Of a DNA stretch of 57,402 bases, positions 34,535-46,700 are shown one piece after another. Numbering within the stretch: the first letter of the stretch is position 1; the number at the start of each line of letters is the position of its first letter. The DNA comes from Scleroderma bovista (Eukaryota; Basidiomycota; Agaricomycetes; Boletales; Sclerodermataceae). Below the pieces are notes generated by a model. That model was given only the letters and a program-made list of their open reading frames with translations, made no database searches and was not told where the DNA came from. The translations under genes were made by a program, and so were the position numbers. Where the stretch lies: NCBI GenBank assembly GCA_037178675.1, contig JAYMGJ010000318.1, forward strand, positions 1 through 57,402, read 5' to 3'.

Positions 34535-35655
34535 CTGGTATTTACAACCTGTTTGCGATTATGGTGGCTTACTTCTCACTTCCACTCGAGACCAAGATGA
34601 AGGTAACTTGACTACTCGCCCAAGTCATTGATTGCTACCTGACGTAGGAAAGCTCTATCACGAAGAAGTCGGATCCAACTTTAAAGGATATGCCCCGTCC
34701 CCGTTGGCTTCCAATGTAGACCATGCGAACAGAGGCGATCTCCACGAGGGTTTCGAGTCGGTATGGGAAGAACTTATTTCCATGGAGAACGACGAGAAAA
34801 GAGCGAATGACGACGCTATGGCAGGAGCGAAGTGTGGCCCTGCCGAGTTCCATGAAGCCTGCCTCAACTATTTGTGCGTTGCTTGATGGGTAAACAATGC
34901 TAGGACTACTCACCACGTCACAAGTCATGCTGCGGCAGACCTTGGAAGATTACTCTTCCGTCTCTTTGCATTTGCGCTGGATTTCCCTGAGACGTACTTC
35001 GACGACAAAGTATGGTCCTTTATGCTAGAGTCATTACTACACCTGATCGTTCACAGACCAAGAATTCTGCCGCGATCATGCGGATTATCCATTATCCTCC
35101 ACACACCAGCCCTGTATCCGATGGTTACGTTGGGATTGGCCACCATATTGTGGCAGCAGCCCAATATCCAAGCTCTTCAGGTCCTCAACTCAAAGCAAGA
35201 ATGGGCCGATACCGGGAACATTGGTAATCAAGTACGTCGCGTCAAATCTGAAGGATACAGAAATTAACCGACTCGTTGGTTCAGCATAGGTGACCAGCTT
35301 GCACGATGGACAAGTGAGACCATATTCTTATCTTGGCGCTCATCTCGCATAACGCCGCATTGCAGATGACATATTCAGGTCGACTGTACACAGAGGTACT
35401 AACAGGACTGGTGTGCATCGTTATTCTGTTCCGCTGTTCTTTGGAACGGACTACCATGCCTCAATAGATGTTTGTTGGCGTGCTTTCTCGTTGAATTCAG
35501 CTCAACAACCACCGTACACACCACCCAATCTATGCCAAGCTGTGTCTCTGCGGACCGGCCTCCAAAGTATGAGCGTATCACTGCAGGAGATTATTTGTAA
35601 AAGCGTCTCCAGGAGACCTATTATCATTTATGGGAGCGTTCCTTCGTGGCGTCTC
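34535..35655 (+). pseudogene. 2OG-Fe(II) oxygenase array copy 9, 5'-truncated
   Basis: It begins inside exon 3 (YNLFAIMVAYFSLPLETKMK) about 140 nt after the CorA stop; exons 1 and 2 are absent. Exons 4-6 follow (LYHEEVGSNFKGYAPSP, HEGFESVWEELISMENDEK), with a lost splice region (NYLCVA in place of NYY). The sequence reads GTTGGGATTGG then CCACCATATTGTGG at about 35140. This deletes the HSD codons, the intron and the microexon. Exons 9-11 are present up to about 35650. It is closely related to copy 3. Confidence 0.82.
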
Positions 35656-36030
35656 CGCCATGCTATTGAGCATTTATTCAAAAGTTGTTCAAATGACTAA
35701 TCAAACTTTGGTGTCGGTAAACTTAAGGATTGCCGCGGATGACAGCGGGCTTTATAAGTACGAAATCAAGTAGATATCAGGTTGAAGAAAACCACGATGT
35801 CGTTGGTAGCTAAATCCTCTGCTGCGGCGTTGGATGGTGCGTTCGACAGTATACCTGTAATGTGTGTCCATTTATGCTTTCGATCGATCGCTTGCTGAAA
35901 TTGCTGGCCAGCAATATAGGAGATGCATCTACGCCAGAGCGAAGAGCTGCTTTGGCTCACGAGATAAGGAATGCCTGTATGAATGTTGGATTCTTTTACA
36001 GTGAGTACATGGACACCGTTTGTTTCCTAA
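34548..36030 (+). repeat. Segmental duplication, right partner (pairs with about 8850-10300)
   Basis: The end of a broken oxygenase copy, its intergenic region and the first exons of an intact copy repeat the copy 3-copy 4 junction with few differences. Boundaries are approximate. Confidence 0.75.
35706..35757 (+). promoter_or_regulatory. Oxygenase promoter module of copy 10 with TATA box
   Basis: Same block as upstream of copy 4, ending GGATTGCCGCGGATGACAGC, with TTTATAA at 35751-35757, 46 nt before the ATG at 35797. Confidence 0.65.
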
Positions 36031-37351
36031 TCCTTTACTTTATAAATGTTGGCAGTCACTGGGCACGGGATACCCCAGGAGAACATCGACAATTTGGTTG
36101 CAGCCATGGAGTCTTACTTTTCACTTCCAATCGAGAGTAAGATAAAGGTAACATGGCTACTCGAACAAATTCCTTGATTTCTACCTGACATATGAAAGCT
36201 CCGGATCCATCATAAAGCAGTCGGACCCAAGTTCGGAGGATATAATCCCTCGTTGGGTTCCAATGTAGACCCTGCCAACAAGGGCGATATCCGCGAGAGC
36301 TTCTTCACATCAGATGTGGAAGAACTTATTTCAGCGGAGAATGACAAGAATGAAGGTGCTATGGCAACGACGGACGTGTGGCCCTCTGAACCTGCCGGGT
36401 TCCGCGACGCCTACCTCAATTACTAGTGCGTCGTTAGATGCCATGCAATCAATGCTAGGGTTACTCACCGCTTTCGGAACAAGTCATGCTGCAATGGGCG
36501 TTGGAAGGTTACTCTTCCGTCTCTTTGCACTTGCTCTGGATCTCCCCGAGACGTACTTCGATGACAAGGTAGATCCTTTATACCGGGGATAAACATTGTC
36601 ACACCTGACCGTTCACAGACCAACAACTGTATCGCAAATATGCTGCTTGCCCATTATCCCCCACAGACAGACCCTGTATCTGATGGCTACGTTGGAGTTG
36701 GTGCCCACTCTGAGTAATTCAATTACTTTGCTCAATAGATCTGAACAGATCTCATGACGTTTCATAGCTTCATGGTCGGTTCCCACCTTCTAAGCTTATC
36801 AAAAGATAACCAATGTCTTTTCTAGTGTTTCACCATATTGTGGCAGCAGCCCGGTATCCAAGCTCTTCAGATCCTCAACTCAGAGAAACAATGGATTAAC
36901 GCAACGCCAATACCGGGAACATTGGTGATCAAGTACGTCATGTCCAGTATGGATGATATAGAGATGATTTGAGCTGTTGGCTTTAGCATAGCCGACCAGC
37001 TCGCGCGGTGGACCAGTGAGATTATTCTTATCCTGGCGCACATCTCACCCAATGCCGCATTGCAGATGACATATTCAGATCGACCATACACAGAGCAACC
37101 AATAGGAATGATGTACATCGTTATTCAGTTGCGCTGTTCCTCGGAACAAATCGCCATGTGCCAATTGAGGTATGTTGGCACGTATGTTCGTTAAATTCAG
37201 CTCATGTACTCTCGCTGCCATGGATACCACCCAGGCCATACCAAGTTGCGTATCTGCAGACCGACCTTCCAAGTATGAGACAGTCACTGCGGGAGATTAT
37301 TTGGAAAAGCGCCTCAGGGAGACATACTTTGACAATATTTCACGAGGGTGA
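35797..37351 (+). CDS. 2OG-Fe(II) oxygenase, IPNS-like, array copy 10
   Basis: A complete copy of the RESFFTSD subfamily. FDSIPVINIGDASTPERRAA, ITGHGIPQENIDNLVAAMES, exon 4 with GYNPSLGSNVDPANKGD and an extra LRI start, exon 6 GYVGVGAHSD, microexon CTTCATG (36768-36774) giving HSDFM. Then CFTILWQQPGIQALQIL, NIADQLARWT (GD changed to AD) and STIHRATNRNDVHRYSVALF. The tail ends FDNISRG, stop at 37349. Iron and co-substrate residues are present. The 5' part follows copy 4 and the 3' part follows copy 5 (SVALF, AIPSCVSADRPSKYETVTAG), so the gene looks like a recombinant of the two. Confidence 0.87.
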
Positions 37352-38182
37352 TATCTTTACATGCTGTTGACCATCTGCCATACAAACTAACGATATAAAT
37401 TCCTTCTCCCGGATTCCTTGGTTTCTCTTCCTACGTTGTGAGTTCATCATGGCTGAAATTCGAATAAATGTGCAAAGTTACTTCGCTAGCCATGTACAGG
37501 GAAAATAGCCCCTTTGAAGCAGTAGATTTGTTCTTACTGATGGGCGGCCCTACAGATGTATTTTATTTTTAAAAAGTACATTGTCCTTTTGGGCTATGGT
37601 ATAACATGGAGTTCTGTATGATACGACTACATGGCTTGGAGTTAGCGTTTTGCATCTCTGATCGAGTGATAGCACAGTACAGGTCCTTACTGTGTAACTG
37701 AAGACCGTGGGAACGTTTGAAAGTTGGTGTAACTACTAGTACCTGGATCGGCCCGATCTGGTATTAACTTGCAACCATACTTACCTCCAAGACGCCTGGG
37801 ACTCCGGGAGTGCAACCAATTGGAACAACGATGGATCACCCGCCCTTGGGGCACTGAATTCGAATGGGGAACAACATGAAAAAGATGGTAAGTGTCCGAT
37901 ATGTCAAGATCGACATTCCCCCCCCGACCCAGTCCCCATCGCTGGCATGCGGTAAGTAAGGTCGTGCGTACCAGTAAGTAGCAAGTTCGTCGTGTCCAGG
38001 AGAGGACCGAGACTGTATTCAATTGATTTGTCATGAGCACCATACCCGACGGCTGAAACTGTGACCCTTCGTCGGAAGTGCCATGATTTCCGTTGGTTTC
38101 TGGAATCTGGGCCCTCTGGCCACATCCGTTCCTTTTCCTTCCCTTCTATCAACCAACTGGTCGTGTCTCGCTCACAGAGCAG
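37352..38182. other. Intergenic, nothing recognised
   Basis: An 830-nt gap after the last oxygenase copy. Minus-strand frames (37687-38043, 37904-38152) have no domain. The right end is the deacetylase promoter. Confidence 0.5.
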
Positions 38183-40082
38183 ATGGGCCGCTACACTCCT
38201 TTTACACTAGTCCTGCTGTTGTCGACAGGGCTTCTGGTCCATCATGTCCTCGCCCAGGATGGCGCGATAGCTGGTCCAACGACGAGTGCCAGCGCTGCTG
38301 GGTACAATTGCGATAGTACACAGTGCAAGCTGCCCAGTTGCAACTGCGCGAGCGCAAGCCCACCTGGTGGGCTTGACCCAGTGAGTAAATAAATATCTCA
38401 CCTTCCTCTTGTTCATGGCTCGTTGTTAGTCTGAGGTCCCACAATTCATTCTCTTCACTGCGGACGATGCTATCCAATCTTACACACTAGACGCTGTGAA
38501 TCAGTTCCTTGCGCAGCGCAAGAACCCGAACGGGTGTCCGATCAAGATGACCTACTTTACCTCGCTCGCGTACACTAATTACACACTTGTTACCAACTGG
38601 TTCGTGGCGGGGAATGAGATTGCGGATCATACGTGAGTACATGCACTTTACAACGAATTACCCTGGTTTTCACTGTCACGTACCCCAACAGAATGACCCA
38701 CGTCGGAGCACCCCCAGCAAGCGAGATCAATGGAAACATTATCGCACTTGATGCTCTTGCCGGAATTCCCATGAGCTCCATCAAAGGTTTCCGCGCACCG
38801 TTCCTTAACTATACCGACGAAACCTTTCATCTTCTTTCGGAGGCCGGTTTCATTTACGACTCTTCTGTAACCTCGTCTATCCCGGTCACTGATCAGGGGA
38901 CAGATGCTTACTGGCCATACACACTCGATTATGGGTTGGCAAATGACTGTCTGTCAACTCCGGGCATTTGCCAAGGTCAGCCACAGATCCCTGGGTTCTG
39001 GGAGATCCCCATGTACGCATTTTTCGATGACAGAGGTGAAAACGGCCCTCACCTGATGGATCCGTGGTTGGATATTGCCAACGGTGATACTACGGTCAAT
39101 GACGCTGCGACACTCGAGTACATGAAGAGTACGTTCACAGCGCACTATAATGGAAATAGGCAACCTATCGGATTGTACACGCATCCCATTCATCTTTCTG
39201 TGCGTTGTTCTCGTCTTAGCTGACCCTGTTCATGTGTTCAAGCAGATGTAGACGACCTATCCCGGCGTCGAAACGTCGTCCTCGACGATTGACATGATCA
39301 ATGAGTTTCTGGATTGGGCACAGGAGCAACAAGATGTCTGGATTGTCTCAAATGAGCAACTCCTTGCATGGGTTCAGAACCCCGTTCCTCTTTCGCAACT
39401 TGATACCGTCGAGGCGTTGAAATGCACGACCCCAGAAGTTAACCCCTCATTGCAGGTGTGCAATGGTATACCACAGAATGAGGCCGGGTTGGTTCAGGAG
39501 TGTGCATTCTCGGATTTCCCATTTTATACATGTGTGAGTACCAGCATCCACGAACAGGTTAGTGATCAATATCAACTTATTCTATTTTTGTGCAACAGTA
39601 TGGTTGCCCTCAATCGGAGCCATCTCCTTCAAACCCCAACCCCCCACAACAGGTTGCACTGGGACAGCAAGCAAGATTTAGACGTAGGTCTTCCTTTCTA
39701 ATTCAAGATAGAAAACCCGACCTTGTACAGTGCCAGGTAATTGTTCGACCCCTTTCTGGGACCCCATAGAAGGAACGTGCCTTTGCGCTTCGTCAGCGTG
39801 TCAGTTCACAGATAATTCACGGCCTATTGGGGTATGGTCGATTCCCTTTCTTTCTCGTTCCACGACCATTGAAAACATGGATAGCCCAATAATGCAAATC
39901 TAACGGGCGGCGGAACCGGCGGTGATTCCTTCTCGGCATCGCAGCCATCACCGACATTTGCCCAGTTCAATGGGGCTGCTGGTAGCTTCACACCGGTGGA
40001 TAGTGGGGTAGCAGGACTGGTGAGTATGCTTGTCATGGGAATTATCGGTGCAGCAACGGTCTGTTTGCTTATTGACCTATGA
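38183..40082 (+). CDS. Secreted polysaccharide (chitin-type) deacetylase, CE4-like
   Basis: Predicted to remove acetyl groups from chitin or related wall polymers at the cell surface. ATG 38183 opens a signal peptide (FTLVLLLSTGLLVHHVLAQ) and a short Cys-rich region. The NodB-like domain shows FTADDAIQ (motif 1, both Asp kept), RKNPNGCPIKMTYFTS, EIADHTMTHVG (motif 2, HxxxH), GFRAPFLNYT (motif 3), YDSS, GFWEIPMYAFFDD and LYTHPIHLS (motif 5). A second Cys-rich part follows (FPFYTCYGCP, WDPIEGTCLCASSACQF). Then a Gly/Ser linker and a hydrophobic end (GLVSMLVMGIIGAATVCLL, stop 40080), consistent with a GPI signal or membrane anchor. RKNPNGC with TNY and GHEIA-like words resembles animal chitin deacetylases more than the classical fungal type. 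Confidence 0.85.
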
Positions 40083-40670
40083 TCGCAATGGTGGTTTTGT
40101 GTGCCGGAGTTTACGGCGATTGGACGCTATACGCATCTTGACAATGGACTATTCATCGTATCTTTATCTTATGTTTCTACTTAATAACTCGAAATGCCGC
40201 CTACGTCGGCAGAACCCTTGCTCTCCGCATGCACATTGGATTGCGTACTTGGAAGGCTCATAGGTAGCAAGGTAAGGCAACCGAATCACACGGATCCAAA
40301 GAAGGCAAAAAGTTCTGTCGTCAGTCGTTCCCACGATATAGCATTCTTCCAGAACCCTTTGCTCTGCGAGCAAGGGAATTGCTCATTTGTTATTTCCAAG
40401 CTGATCATTTGCATTTAGTAGTATTCATCTACCCTACACCATCATATTCTACATGAATTGGACTTATTTCTAACTTGTCTCAGACTGAAGGCACGGCAAC
40501 TCTCAGTATTTGTAGTACAGATGACTTGATTGAACCCGATGTGAGTGAAGGCAAGAGTGGAAGAGACAACAGTTGACTTGAAGTAGACATTTAGAATGAG
40601 ATGTACATAATAAAGCAGGTATTTGGGTACTGGCACCTAACGCACTAGAAAAATGAATCCATTCACCGAG
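40083..40670. other. Intergenic, nothing recognised
   Basis: Convergent 3' flanks of the deacetylase gene and DUF6534 copy 2. Only short frames. Confidence 0.5.
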
Positions 40671-40679
40671 TAAAAAAAC

Positions 40680-43600
40680 ATAATATTGCGCAGCACGATG
40701 AGGAGTTCCAGGACAAACGGGCAATATACAGTGCATAGTAGCATGAAGGTGCAGAGGGAGTCCATGTGGAAACACTCACAATGTGGATTATGGACCACAT
40801 ATCCTGTGTGCAAACAAAGCTATGGTAACTTGGAGTGATTCAAATGAATTGGTTGGACAACATGACAACATACAGATCCAATCACCTAAGCTATACAGGC
40901 ACTTCCCCCTTCTGGTCACTATTCTCTAAGTGATAGATCTGTTCTGATGCCCCATTGAAGTCACTTGGAACGTCTATGTGCACGTCAACCATGGACACAA
41001 CAGAGCGCTCGACATTAACTTGGATCTGACCCACCACGCAGGTCAGCACAAGAACGCAACCTATAAAGGATAGGAGCATAAGACCCACTGGATGCCGTCC
41101 CTTCATTCTTGCTGAAGAAGCTGAGCTCGTCATCTATGTAGCACACGAACCCGATCAGCCAGAGTTGAAATAAGAATGAATTAAAGGGTACGAACAGGAT
41201 TTGCAGGTGGATTCATTCCAAAATCCCGGGGTAAAATAACCGCTTGATTACTTCCTCCCGAGCTACTGTACAAATGTGGCTTTCTGATCCTTTCACGGGC
41301 ATTGATACTGTGAATAGTGTTAGTTAGAATAGCTGGTCCTGTGTCAATGGACATGATGAGACACACCTCGCAAGTAACGAATTGGCATACACTGCAGGGA
41401 GTAGCTAAGTATGATAATCGCCACGGAGCCGAAGGAACATACATTTCCCCATCACGAAATGTAGTCCCAAAAACGATAGGTTATATGGCATGGTTTTCCA
41501 CTACGTTGAGTGGCTTAGTTTCGTCTAAAGGTATGCAGATGCAACTATTCCCTCACACAGATAAGCGATGCAGTTGCACCGGCACTGCGGAAAGTGAGTT
41601 GAATGATTTGGTGTAATATGAAGCGACCTACCATGTGATTAACCCATTCTGCAGTGTCCACCTCGTCAGAGTATCGAGCATTCGGTGAGTAGCCACGCTT
41701 TATCTGTGGGTATTCAGGGTTACCCTGAGCACTGCAAACACCTACCTGTACCTCGCCTTCCGCGTTTGCCGGAAGAAATGACAAAGCGTCACAGTAATGA
41801 GAACGTCAATAAAAGCAGAAAGCGAAAGTCCTAAGGTGATAACCCACTATGGGTCATAATTAGAGTGTTGTCAGAGCTCTGAGCCGATACACCCACGCTA
41901 GGGAAGGTGTGGAGCAAAAGTGAATAATGGCCTAAACGAATCCTGGAAAAAGGTAAACCAATGTTGCGATAAAGTATTAGTTGGCTGCACTTGCATTTCT
42001 GAAACTGATACTAAAAGGAAATCAGCCACTTGTATCTGGACGGTGAAAGCTTCGTGACTTACCACTAGCAGAAGCTAAGACGAAGAGTTAGATAGGGATC
42101 ACTTCTATGTCATGGAATTCCGTACCAAGACGGCCAAGTGCAAGAATAGCCTAGTTATCATCGACTTCATTTTCTGTCAATCGATCCAGTATGATCCAAC
42201 TCACCACGGGCACCGCTACTATCCACTTTTTTTGCACTGAAAAGTAGGTTGAGGACGCCAACTATAAATAAATAAAAAAAGAGGACGAACAGATGTATAT
42301 CCGATACGCAAAGAAACTAATCAAATACCAAACGTAGGTAAGTTGGTTCCATGTGATATCCTTCGATTCCCTCTTACCTCTGTGTCAAAAATGTCATCAA
42401 AACCTACAAGTGCTGGAATTTTGAGTAGTCAAAGGAAAACCATGTTTGGTCACTCACAGCTAATTCAGCTGCTATCTTGGAAGGAACTTCAGGCAAGATT
42501 AACCCCATTACGTCCAAAGTGACTTACTGCAATACTCCTATACATATGCGTTTGTAATCGATGTGAAGGTAAAAAGTGAGCCAAAAAGTGTAGCACACGT
42601 ACCAAGGGATCTTGTTAAGCTGGTCAGCACTCAAGTTACCATTCGGTGCAATGACGGAATCCCATATGCTCAAAGCAGCGAGGACAGAGTGAGAAATGTC
42701 AAGTATCCTGGGTAGCGAGTCAGCACAGTTATCAGCAGGAATTCGACCCCTGTAGTAATCACCATGTTGAAGTGACCTAGATGTAAGTCAGATACTTGTA
42801 GTACCATCATGCTATGGAACTTACTAGGCATCTCATCTGCCATGTGTCTCTGGGGTACATACGCCAGTACATAGCGTACTGCATGTTGACACATCCAGAT
42901 AGGCTAAAAAATATATGAATAAATGGCTTATAAAGGTGCAAGACGGTTGTTCTCACCCAAAGGCGACGAGCCCTCCGAGAAGGAGGGATCCGCAATTGCC
43001 AGCAATAGTCACCGATGGCATGGAGTCGTTAGAGGGTCATGGAGGAGGGGGAACGGCGCCTCAGACACAGGATCATCTTATAAATGGGAAAATGGGGAAG
43101 TGTGGTTACATAGAGAACCATAAAGGCCGTGGCGCCCAATCACAGAATGTGACATAGCCTCGAGACTGCGTGGTCTTATCTCCACGATAAGACCACTAAT
43201 CCCCATAATGTGAATATTGCACGAACAAGGAAGCCGAGTAGGCGCCGTCGCTGATTTCTTACCTGGCCACTGTGAAGGAGGTTCACAGTACCAGTGAGAA
43301 AATCTAGAATAACGAATATCAATCTGGTGGCAGAAATGATGGCACAAAGACGACGGCGGATACAGTCACTCCGAGGCCCATCCCCCGCGTGTAAATAAAG
43401 TTGAACGTACGTACTAGTGGTATGGTGACTAGATTAGTGCATTACTAGACCGTCACAGGATCGATCAGGTGTGCACATGCGTAGTACACGTAACTCAACA
43501 TGAAAATAAAAATCAATTACATAGCATCTGAGAAGTCTCACCAACTATGTGTGTAGAAATTGTGATTGTGTCGCATGCATGGGTATTACCCGTGCAACAA

Positions 43601-43690
43601 ATCTACATAGTGAGTCGGCCAAATTAAAGTTTATAAGGGAACTAATTGATCGAAGACCTGAAAAGCAGTACTGCCAAGTGGTCTTGGCAG
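40680..43690 (-). repeat. DUF6534-gene segment, copy 2 of 3
   Basis: About 3.0 kb, inverted relative to copy 1 and head-to-tail with copy 3. Matching words include GCATGAAGGTG at 40740 (43980 in copy 3) and ACCACTTGGCAG on the minus strand near 43670. Confidence 0.8.
40891..43021 (-). CDS. DUF6534-type multipass membrane protein, copy 2
   Basis: From ATG 43021: MPSVTIAGNCGSLLLGGLVAF, then the LSGCV exon with AMYWRMYPRDTWQMRCLV. Next WILDISHSVLAALSIWDSVI with NLSADQLNKIPW, then KWIVAVPVVSWIIL, LTLSAFIDVLITL and the DUF6534 core (DTLTEWVNHM / QNGLI region near 41660). The C-terminal exon is IQVNVERSVVSMVDV, ending GEVPV at 40891. The last exon is longer than in copy 1. Membrane segments are consistent with seven spans. 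No function is known for the family. Exon borders were not all resolved, and damage in single exons cannot be excluded. Confidence 0.6.
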
Positions 43691-43739
43691 TTGCAACTAC
43701 ATGCTTGCCGCTCAGGGGGACCGAACAAGAGTATCGGAA

Positions 43740-46700
43740 TGCAGAAGGTATGGTGTAATTTCACCGGCACACATCGAAGATACACAAGTCAAGGGGCCCT
43801 TTCCACTCATGTGATGGAAGGACAACTTCTGATATCGTTACTGGTGTCTACATACGGAGGAATGTAAAAACTTGTTTTTTTTTGTCAGGCGTCCAGGGAC
43901 GACCGGAGGGCTTTGGTAGTGCAACATTTTGCGGCATAACGAAGAGCTTCAGGAGAAACGAGTGATACAGTGGACATAGCATGAAGGTGTAGAGGGGATC
44001 CATGTAGAGACACCAACTAAGTGGATGGTGGACTAAGGAGGGGCCACCGTGGTAATGAATCAGATGGGCAATGCGACAACGTACCAACTCCCAATCATCC
44101 AGACATTTACAAAGTGACCGTGAAAGTTATACTGATGTTGGCCCCTTCTGATCTCCATTCTCTAGGCAATAAACCTGTTTGGATGCTATGTTCAATTCGC
44201 TGGGAGCCTCCACGTTCGCATCAACCATTGACGCTCTCGGACGCTCCACAGGAATTTGGATCTGACCAATCGCGCAAGTCAGCACAAGAACAAAGCCCGT
44301 AAAGGGTAACCTACTGTATATTTTCCCTTAGCTCTTGTTGAAGGGGCAGGGGCCGTTATCTGTGTAGCACAAAATTCAATTAACCGGAGTTGAAAAAAAA
44401 ATGGAACAGAGGATACGAACAGGGTTTTCAGATGGATCCATTCCAAAATTTTGCGGGAAGATGACTGCGTGATGACTTGTTCTCGTGGTACTGTACGAAT
44501 GTGGCTTTCTAATCATTTCGCGGGCATTGATACTGTGAATAGTAAGTTAGTTAGGACAGCTCATCGTGTGTCGATGAACATGATGAAACATACCTCGCAA
44601 GTAACGAATTGGCATACACTGTCGGGAGTGGATAAATACGAGACAACCACCGCGAAGCCCAGAGAACGTACATTTTCCCAGAACGAAATGCACTCCTATA
44701 AACGATAGGTTATGTGTCATGGTTTTCCACTGTCGGTGATTCGGTAACTTAGTCTTGTCTAAAAGCTGCAGACATAAACATTCCCTTACACAGATAAGTG
44801 ATGTAGTTGCACCAGCACTGCGGAAAGTGAATGGAATGATTTGATGTAATATGAAGTGACCCACCATGTGATCAACCCGTTCTGCAGGGTCCACCTCGTC
44901 AAGGCGTCGAGCATCCGGTTAGTAGCCATACTTGTTCTGTGGGTATTCAAGGCGACCTTGACCACGTTAAACCCCTACCTGTGCCTCGTCTTCCGCATTT
45001 TCCAGAAGATATGACAAAGCAAAGTGGTAATGAGAACGTCAATAAAAGCAGAGAGTGAAAGCCCTAGGGTGATAAACCACTATGGATCAAAATTAGAGTG
45101 TTGTCAGAGCTCTGAGCCGATACACGCACGCCAGGGAAGGGGCGAAGTAGAAGTGAATAATGGCCTAAATGGATCCTGAAAAAGATGAATGAATGTTGCG
45201 ACAAAGAATTAGTTGGCTACACTTACATTTGTGAAACCGCTCCTAAAAGGAAATGAGCCACTTCTATCTGGACCGTGAAAGTCTCGTGACGTACCACAAG
45301 CACAAGCTGAGATGGTAAGAAGTCAGCTAGAGATCGATTACATGTCATGGAATTTCATACCAAGGCGGCCAAGTGCAAGAATGGCCTAAAAATCACTATC
45401 TTCATCCTCTGTTAATTGGTCCATTGTAATCCAACTCACCACAGGCACCGCTACTATCCACTTTCTTTGTACTGTGAAGTAAGGTAGGTCAAAGTCAAGA
45501 ACTAGCAAGACCGGAAGACGAACAAATGTATATCCGATACGCGAAGAAACTAACCAAATGTCAAATGTAGGTAAGTTAGTTTCATGTAATGTTCTTCGAT
45601 TCTGTTTTACCTTTGTGCCAAAAAAGTCATCAAAACCTACGAGCGCTAGAGTCCTGAGTAGTCATGAAGGAAATTTTATCTTTGGACACTCACAGCTAAT
45701 TCCACTGTCATCTTACCAGAAACTTCAGAAAAGTTTAACCCTATTACATCGAGAGTAACTTACTGAAATACTCCTGGATGCATTTGTCGCCAGTGTGAAG
45801 TAAATAGTGAGTCAACAGGTGTATAGTATACATACCAGGGGATCTTATCAAGTTGTTCAGAACTAAAGTCACCATTTGGCGCGATGATGGAGTCCCATAT
45901 TCCTATGGCTACAAGGATAGAGTGAGAAATATCAAGTATCCTCCATGATGAGTCAGCAGAGTTATCATCAGTAATTCAACTCCTGTAATCACCATGTTGA
46001 AGTGACCTAGATGTGATGTAGATACTTGTAGCACAATCATGCCATGGAACTCACTAGACTTCTTATCTGCCATCTGTCTTTGGGGTACGTGCGCCAGTAC
46101 ATAGCGAACTGCAAGCTAACACATCCAGACAGACTGAGATATATTAAGAACAGTATATAACGGTGGAAGATGGCTATACTCACCTGAATGCAACAAGCCC
46201 TCCGAGGAGGAGGGATCCACAATTACCAGCAATAGTCACCGATGGCATGGAACTGCTACGGAGTCGTGGAAGAGGGGAAAGGGCACCGAGTCAGACACAA
46301 GATGACTCCTCATCTTATAATTATGAAAACAGGAAAATGTGGGCGCAAAGAGAACCATCAAGGCTATAGCTTCGAACCATAGATCATAGCCTTTCAACTG
46401 TGTGATCTTGTCCCCGTTTTCCTTGTGTGGTGAATATTGCATGCAAAAGGAAGCCGAGTAGCGGAGTTCAGCAGACCAGCGCCTGTGGCTGACCACAGGG
46501 AAGTTGGAGCTCTATTTCTAGCTTCATAATTTGACCATCACGGTTCTCATCAGAATCAGTGGCAAGAAAATACCGTCTGGGTGCATCCGCCGCATACAAA
46601 ATAAGTTAGGCATATGTTGGCATATGGCGACCAGATCAGTACGTCAGTCACAAGTAGCACCATCAATATTCACACGCAACCACTGCCATGCCTGTTCAAA

